Positions 57,695 through 64,000 of a stretch of 64,000 nt of DNA are shown here, piece after piece. The notes under the pieces were generated by a model. It was not told the origin of the DNA, made no database searches, and was given only the letters and a program-made list of their open reading frames with translations. Within the stretch, counting starts at the first letter, position 1. The number at the start of each line of letters is the position of its first letter. The DNA comes from Symsagittifera roscoffensis. Lineage: Eukaryota; Xenacoelomorpha; Acoela; Convolutidae. The stretch covers positions 60,086,759 through 60,150,758 of the forward strand of contig NC_087063.1 of the NCBI RefSeq assembly GCF_963678635.1. Direction: 5' to 3'. A program made the translations under genes and the position numbers.

Positions 57695-60600
57695 AGAAAT
57701 AAATCTGTAACTCCGAAGTTGAAATGATACCTTGCGAAAAGGGTCATCGTGAGATATCTGTGCAAAATCGTTTTCAAAATTTGTCGGCAATGCATCCCTG
57801 TGATGTGTCTATTCTGCTAGCGTCGACCCATTCATCGAGGCGTCTATTTAATACAGGTTTAAATAGACGCCTCGATGAATGGGTCGACGCTGGGAGACTT
57901 TCCACATTTTTGGTTTGTACAATTTCGTTTTGACGCTAATTTCATCGTAACATGTAAGTTAATTCAATGTTTCTTGTTTTAGCCAAACTTTTTCGATTCT
58001 TGGACTAAGGCCTTAGTGTCAGCTCCCTTCTTCTAAACTCGTCGCGCGTGTTAATTGCCGGTCTCTCTTTCCTACTGTGCAGCGCCTCTAATGGAAGTAA
58101 CCTAATGCTGCTGGAAGCCTGGTCGATTATTTTCTAATTAAACTCGAACTTACCACTATCACTACCACTATCAGAAAAAAATCTGTAACTCCCAAGTGGA
58201 AATCATACCTTGCGAAAAGGGTCATCGTGAGATATCTGTGCAAAATCATTTTCAAAATTTGTAGACAATGAATCCCTGTGATGTGTCTATTCTGCTAGCG
58301 TCGACCCATTCATCGAGGCGTCTATTTAATACAGGTTTAAATAGACGCCTCGATGAATGGGTCGACGCTAGCAGAATTTCTGAGACTTTCCACATTTTTG
58401 GTTTGTACAATTTCGTTTTGACGCTAATTTCATAGTAACATGTAAGTTAATTCAGTGTTTTTTGTTTTAGCCAAACTTTTTCGATTCTTGGACTAAGGCC
58501 TTAGTGTCAGCTCCCTACTTCTAAACTCGTCGCGCGTGTTAATTGCCGGTCTCTCTTTCCTACTGTGCAGCGCCTCTAATGTAAGTAACCTAATGCTGCT
58601 GGAAGCCTGGTCGATTATTTTCTAATTAAACTCGAACTTACCACTATCACTACCACTATCAGAAATAAATCTGTAACTCCCAAGTGGAAATCATACCTTG
58701 CGAAAAGGGTCATCGTGAGATATCTGTGCAAAATCATTTTCAAAATTTGTCAGCAATGCATCCCTGTGATGTGTCTATTCAGCTAGCGACGACCCATTCA
58801 TCGAGGCGTCTATTTAATACATGTTTAAATAGACGCCTCGATGAATGGGTCGACGCTAGCAGAATTTCTGAGACTTTCCACATTTTGGTTTAAACAATTT
58901 TGTTTTGACGCTAATTTCATAGTAACATGTAAGTTAATTCAATGTTTTTTGTTTTAGTCAAACTTTTTCGATTCTTGGACTAAGGCCTTAGTGTCAGCTA
59001 CCTTCTAAACTCGTCGCGCGTGTTAATTGCCGATCTCTCTTTCCTACTGTTCAGCGCCTCTAATGTAAGTAACCTAATGCTGCTGGACCCCTGGTCGATT
59101 ATTTTCTAATTAAACTCAAACTTACCACTATCACTATCAGAAATAATTCTGTAACTCCCAAGTGGAAATCATACCTTGCGAAAAGGGTCATCGTGAGATA
59201 TCTGTGCAAAATCATTTTCAAAATTTGTCGACAATGCATCCCTGTGATGTGCCTATTCTGCTAGCGTCGACCCATTCATCGAGGCGTCTATTTAATACAG
59301 GTTTAAATAGAGGCCTCGATGAATGGGTCGACGCTAGCAGAATTTCTGAGACTTTCCACATTTTTGGTTTGTACAATTTAGTTTTGACGCTAATTTCATA
59401 GTAACATGTAAGTTAATTCAGTGTTTTTTGTTTTAGCCAAACTTTTTCGATTCTTGGACTAAGGCCTTAGTGTCAGCTACCTTCTAAACTCGTCGCGCGT
59501 GTTAATTGCCGATCTCTCTTTCCTACTGTTCAGCGCCTCTAATGTAAGTAACCTAATGCTGCTGGACGCCTGGTCGATTATTTTCTAATTAAACTCAAAC
59601 TTACCACTATCACTACCACTATCAGAAATAAATCTGTAACTCCCAAGTGGAAATCATACCTTGCGAAAAGGGTCATCGTGAGATATCTGTGCAAAATCAT
59701 TTTCAAAATTTGTCGGCAATGCATCCCTGTGATGTGTCTATTCAGCTAGCGTCGACCCATTCATCGAGGCGTCTATTTAATACAGGTTTAAATAGACGCC
59801 TCGATGAATGGGTCGACGCTAGCAGAATTTCTGAGACTTTCCACATTTTTGGTTTGTACAATTTCGTTTTGACGCTAATTTCATAGTAACATGTAAGTTA
59901 ATTCAGTGTTTTTTGTTTTAGCCAAACTTTTTCGATTCTTGGACTAAGGCCTTAGTGTCAGCTCCCTACTTCTAAACTCGTCGCGCGTGTTAATTGCCGG
60001 TCTCTCTTTCCTACTGTGCAGCGCCTCTAATGTAAGTAACCTAATGCTGCTGGAAGCCTGGTCGATTATTTTCTAATTAAACTCGAACTTACCACTATCA
60101 CTACCACTATCAGAAATAAATCTGTAACTCCCAAGTGGAAATCATACCTTGCGAAAAGGGTCATCGTGAGATATCTGTGCAAAATCATTTTCAAAATTTG
60201 TCGGCAATGCATCCCTGTGATGTGTCTATTCAGCTAGCGACGACCCATTCATCGAGGCGTCTATTTAATACAGGTTTAAATAGACGCCTCGATGAATGGG
60301 TCGACGCTAGCAGAATTTCTGAGACTTTCCACATTTTGGTTTAAACAATTTCGTTTTGACGCTAACTTCATAGTAACATGTAAGTTAATTCAATGTTTTT
60401 TGTTTTAGTCAAACTTTTTCGATTCTTGGACTAAGGCCTTAGTGTCAGCTACCTTCTAAACTCGTCGCGCGTGTTAATTGCCCATCTCTCTTTCCTACTG
60501 TTCAGCGCCTCTAATGTAAGTAACCTAATGCTGCTGGACCCCTGGTCGATTATTTTCTAATTAAACTCAAACTTACCACTATCACTATCAGAAATAATTC

Positions 60601-63600
60601 TGTAACTCCCAAGTGGAAATCATACCTTGCGAAAAGGGTCACCGTGAGATATCTGTGCAAAATCATTTTCAAAATTTGTCGACAATGCATCCCTGTGATG
60701 TGCCTATTCTGCTAGCGTCGACCCATTCATCGAGGCGTCTATTTAATACAGGTTTAAATAGACGCCTCGATGAATGGGTCGACGCTAGCAGAATTTCTGA
60801 GACTTTCCACATTTTTGGTTTGTACAATTTAGTTTTGACGCTAATTTCATAGTAACATGTAAGTTAATTCAGTGTTTTTTGTTTTAGCCAAACTTTTTCG
60901 ATTCTTGGACTAAGGCCTTAGTGTCAGCTACCTTCTAAAGTCGTCGCGCGTGTTAATTGCCGATCTCTCTTTCCTACTGTTCAGCGCCTCTAATGTAAGT
61001 AACCTAATGCTGCTGGACGCCTGGTCGATTATTTTCTAATTAAACTCAAACTTACCACTATCAGAAATAAATCTGTAACTCCCAAGTGGAAATCATACCT
61101 TGCGAAAAGGGTCATCGTGAGATATCTGTGCAAAATCATTTTCCAAATTTGTCGGCAATGCATCCCTGTGATGTGTCTCTTCAGCTAGCGACGACCCATT
61201 CATCGAGGCGTCTATTTAATACAGGTTTAAATAGACGCCTCGATGAATGGGTCGACGCTAGCAGAATTTCTGAGACTTTCCACATTTTTGGTTTAAACAA
61301 TTTCGTTTTGACGCTAATTTCATAGTAACATGTAAGTTAATTCAATGTTTTTTGTTTTAGTCAAACTTTTTCGATTCTTGGACTAAGGCCTTAGTGTCAG
61401 CTACCTTCTAAACTCGTCGCGCGTGTTAATTGCCGATCTCTCTTTCCTACTGTTCAGCGCCTCTAATGTAAGTAACCTAATGCTGCTGGACGCCTGGTCG
61501 ATTATTTTCTAATTAAACTCAAACTTACCACTATCACTACCACTATCAGAAATAATTCTGTAACTCCCAAGTGGAAATCATACCTTGCGAAAAGGGTCAT
61601 CGTGAGATATCTGTGCAAAATCATTTTCAAAATTTGTCGACAATGCATCCCTGTGATGTGTCTCTTCAGCTAGCGACGACCCATTCATCGAGGCGTCTAT
61701 TTAATACAGGTTTAAATAGACGCCTCGATGAATGGGTCGACGCTAGCAGAATTTCTGAGACTTTCCACATTTTTGGTTTAAACAATTTCGTTTTGACGCT
61801 AATTTCATAGTAACATGTAAGTTAATTCAATGTTTTTTGTTTTAGTCAAACTTTTTCGATTCTTGGACTAAGGCCTTAGTGTCAGCTACCTTCTAAACTC
61901 GTCGCGCGTGTTAATTGCCGATCTCTCTTTCCTACTGTTCAGCGCCTCTAATGTAAGTAACCTAATGCTGCTGGACGCCTGGTCGATTATTTTCTAATTA
62001 AACTCAAACTTACCACTATCACTACCACTATCAGAAATAATTCTGTAACTCCCAAGTGGAAATCATACCTTGCGAAAAGGGTCATCGTGAGATATCTGTG
62101 CGAAATCATTTTCAAAATTTGTCGGCAATGCATCCCTGTGATGTGTCTATTCTGCTAGCGTCGACCCATTCATCGAGGCGTCTATTTAATACAGGTTTAA
62201 ATAGACGCCTCGATGAATGGGTCGACGCTAGCAGAATTTCTGAGACTTTCCACATTTTTGGTTTGTACAATTTAGTTTTGACGCTAATTTCATAGTAACA
62301 TGTAAGTTAATTCAGTGTTTTTTATTTTAGCCAAACTTTTTCGATTCTTGGACTAAGGCCTTAGTGTCAGCTACCTTCTAAACTCGTCGCGCGTGTTAAT
62401 TGCCGATCTCTCTTTCCTACTGTTCAGCGCCTCTAATGTAAGTAACCTAATGCTGCTGGACGCCTGGTCGATTATTTTCTAATTAAACTCAAACTTACCA
62501 CTATCACTACCACTATCAGAAATAATTCTGTAACTCCCAAGTGGAAATCATACCTTGCGAAAAGGGTCATCGTGAGATATCTGTGCGAAATCATTTTCAA
62601 AATTTGTCGGCAATGCATCCCTGTGATGTGTCTATTCTGCTAGCGTCGACCCATTCATCGAGGCGTCTATTTAATACAGGTTTAAATAGACGCCTCGATG
62701 AATGGGTCGACGCTGGGAGACTTTCCACATTTCTGGTTTGTACAATTTCGTTTTGACGCTAATTTCATAGTAACATGTAAGTTAATTCAATGTTTCTTGT
62801 TTTAGCCAAACTTTTTCGATTCTTGGACTAAGGCCTTAGTGTCAGCTCCCTTCTTCTAAACTCGTCGCGCGTGTTAATTGCCGGTCTCTCTTTCCTACTG
62901 TGCAGCGCCTCTAATGTAAGTAACCTAATGCTGCTGGAAGCCTGGTCGATTATTTTCTAATTAAACTCGAACTTACCACTATCACTACCACTATCAGAAA
63001 AAAATCTGTAACTCCCAAGTGGAAATCATACCTTGCGAAAAGGGTCATCGTGAGATATCTGTGCAAAATCATTTTCAAAATTTGTCGACAATGCATCCCT
63101 GTGATGTGTCTATTCTGCTAGCGTCGACCCATTCATCGAGGCGTCTATTTAATACAGGTTTAAATAGACGCCTCGATGAATGGGTCGACGCTAGCAGAAT
63201 TTCTGAGACTTTCCACATTTTTGTTTTGTACAATTTCGTTTTGACGCTAATTTCATAGTAACATGTAAGTTAATTCAGTGTTTTTTGTTTTAGCCAAACT
63301 TTTTCGATTCTTGGACTAAGGCCTTAGTGTCAGCTCCCTACTTCTAAACTCGTCGCGCGTGTTAATTGCCGGTCTCTCTTTCCTACTGTGCAGCGCCTCT
63401 AATGTAAGTAACCTAATGCTGCTGGAAGCCTGGTCGATTATTTTCTAATTAAACTCGAACTTACCACTATCACTACCACTATCAGAAATAAATCTGTAAC
63501 TCCCAAGTGGAAATCATACCTTGCGAAAAGGGTCATCGTGAGATATCTGTGCAAAATCATTTTCAAAATTTGTCGGCAATGCATCCCTGTGATGTGTCTA

Positions 63601-64000
63601 TTCAGCTAGCGACGACCCATTCATCGTGGCGTCTATTTAATACAGGTTTAAATAGACGCCTCGATGAATGGGTCGACGCTAGGAGAATTTCTGAGACTTT
63701 CCACATTTTTGGTTTGTACAATTTCGTTTTGACGCTAATTTCATAGTAACATGTAAGTTAATTCAATGTTTTTTGTTTTAGTCAAACTTTTTCGATTCTT
63801 GGACTAAGGCCTTAGTGTCAGCTACCTTCTAAACTCGTCGCGCGTGTTAATTGCCGATCTCTCTTTCCTACTGTTCAGCGCCTCTAATGTAAGTAACCTA
63901 ATGCTGCTGGACGCCTGGTCGATTATTTTCTAATTAAACTCAAACTTACCACTATCACTACCACTATCAGAAATAATTCTGTAACTCCCAAGTGGAAATC
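57695..64000 (+). repeat. satellite array, about 480-bp monomers with a 41-bp-arm hairpin
   Basis: Units begin at 57695, 58173, 58661, 59139, 59624, 60112, 60590, 61063, 61548, 62033, 62518, 62996, 63484 and 63969 (partial), 473-488 bp each. They are very similar, and the array continues beyond the window. Each has a central inverted repeat (in the 62996 unit, arms 63112-63152 and 63160-63200, loop TACAGGT), a 14-bp palindrome ACTAAGGCCTTAGT, and a GTAAGT...TTTTAG mini-intron-like segment. Open frames of 69-79 codons across the hairpin are produced by the palindrome and are not taken as genes. Two monomer subtypes differ at ctcccttctt/ctaccttct, gtgcag/ttcag and ctcgaac/ctcaaac. Confidence 0.95.

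Noticed and set aside
58684-63746. Series of 69-79-codon open frames repeated in each satellite unit
   Set aside because: They are created by the tandem repeat and read through the palindrome (the two halves encode mirror-derived residues). Lengths vary with single-base changes and there is no start-context or codon-level evidence for a protein.
57695-64000. CRISPR-like array
   Set aside because: Units of about 480 bp without short direct repeats separated by unique spacers, in eukaryotic DNA. It is a satellite.

Overview
The window is invertebrate animal nuclear DNA, AT-rich, with GT-AG introns, two recognisable host genes and a very heavy load of mobile DNA. The host genes are a profilin (minus strand, two exons at 1433-2033) and the last exon of a MOF/KAT8 histone acetyltransferase (minus strand, 43469-44431). 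Nothing in the sequence fixes the phylum. One 200-base run of N (35909-36108) shows this is a draft assembly.

Layout. 1-3447: profilin, a tRNA-like sequence, a fold-back MITE and degenerate dispersed repeats. 3448-22548: one complete LTR retroelement of 19.1 kb, minus strand, with 410-bp LTRs (about 5 differences), a primer-binding site and a polypurine tract. From its 5' end (right) it holds a small basic pre-gag ORF, gag, protease-RT-RNaseH-integrase, a two-span membrane ORF, a proline-rich ORF with an internal 183-bp duplication, an env-like glycoprotein, and a 602-codon ORF of unknown function coupled to env by an ATGA stop/start overlap. gag and pol carry several breaks; env and the 602-codon ORF are open.

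25076-43064: one Polinton/Maverick of 18.0 kb. It has about 219-bp terminal inverted repeats starting AG and a near-perfect 6-bp target duplication (cctgaa/cctgga). It carries protein-primed DNA polymerase B (two introns, many breaks), adenovirus-type protease, major capsid, penton-like minor capsid, pVI-like protein, integrase, packaging ATPase and about eight smaller genes. Most minus-strand genes overlap by a few bases, like a compact viral operon. Major capsid and polymerase are broken, so this copy looks defective, unless homopolymer errors in the assembly explain part of it.

43071-48252: KAT8 exon followed by a 1.9-kb direct duplication that copies the start of that exon and its splice acceptor. 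48846-50990: a second, older Polinton reduced to remnants of a small plus-strand gene, protease, capsid and a basic tail. 51720-53220: remnant of a different family of plasmid/virus-type DNA polymerase B. 53531-56060: a GC-richer block with broken, unidentified coding sequence.

57695 to the window end: a satellite array of about 480-bp units (13 complete, one partial). Each unit contains an inverted repeat with 41-bp arms and a 7-nt loop. The monomers fall into two subtypes arranged in higher-order blocks.

Overall the window is a nest of virus-derived elements (env-bearing retroelement, Polinton, two decayed DNA-virus-like elements) between two housekeeping genes. The least explained items are the accessory ORFs of the retroelement, the plus-strand HYH-motif gene of the Polinton, the GC-rich ORF at the Polinton's right end, the 53.5-56 kb block and the hairpin satellite.
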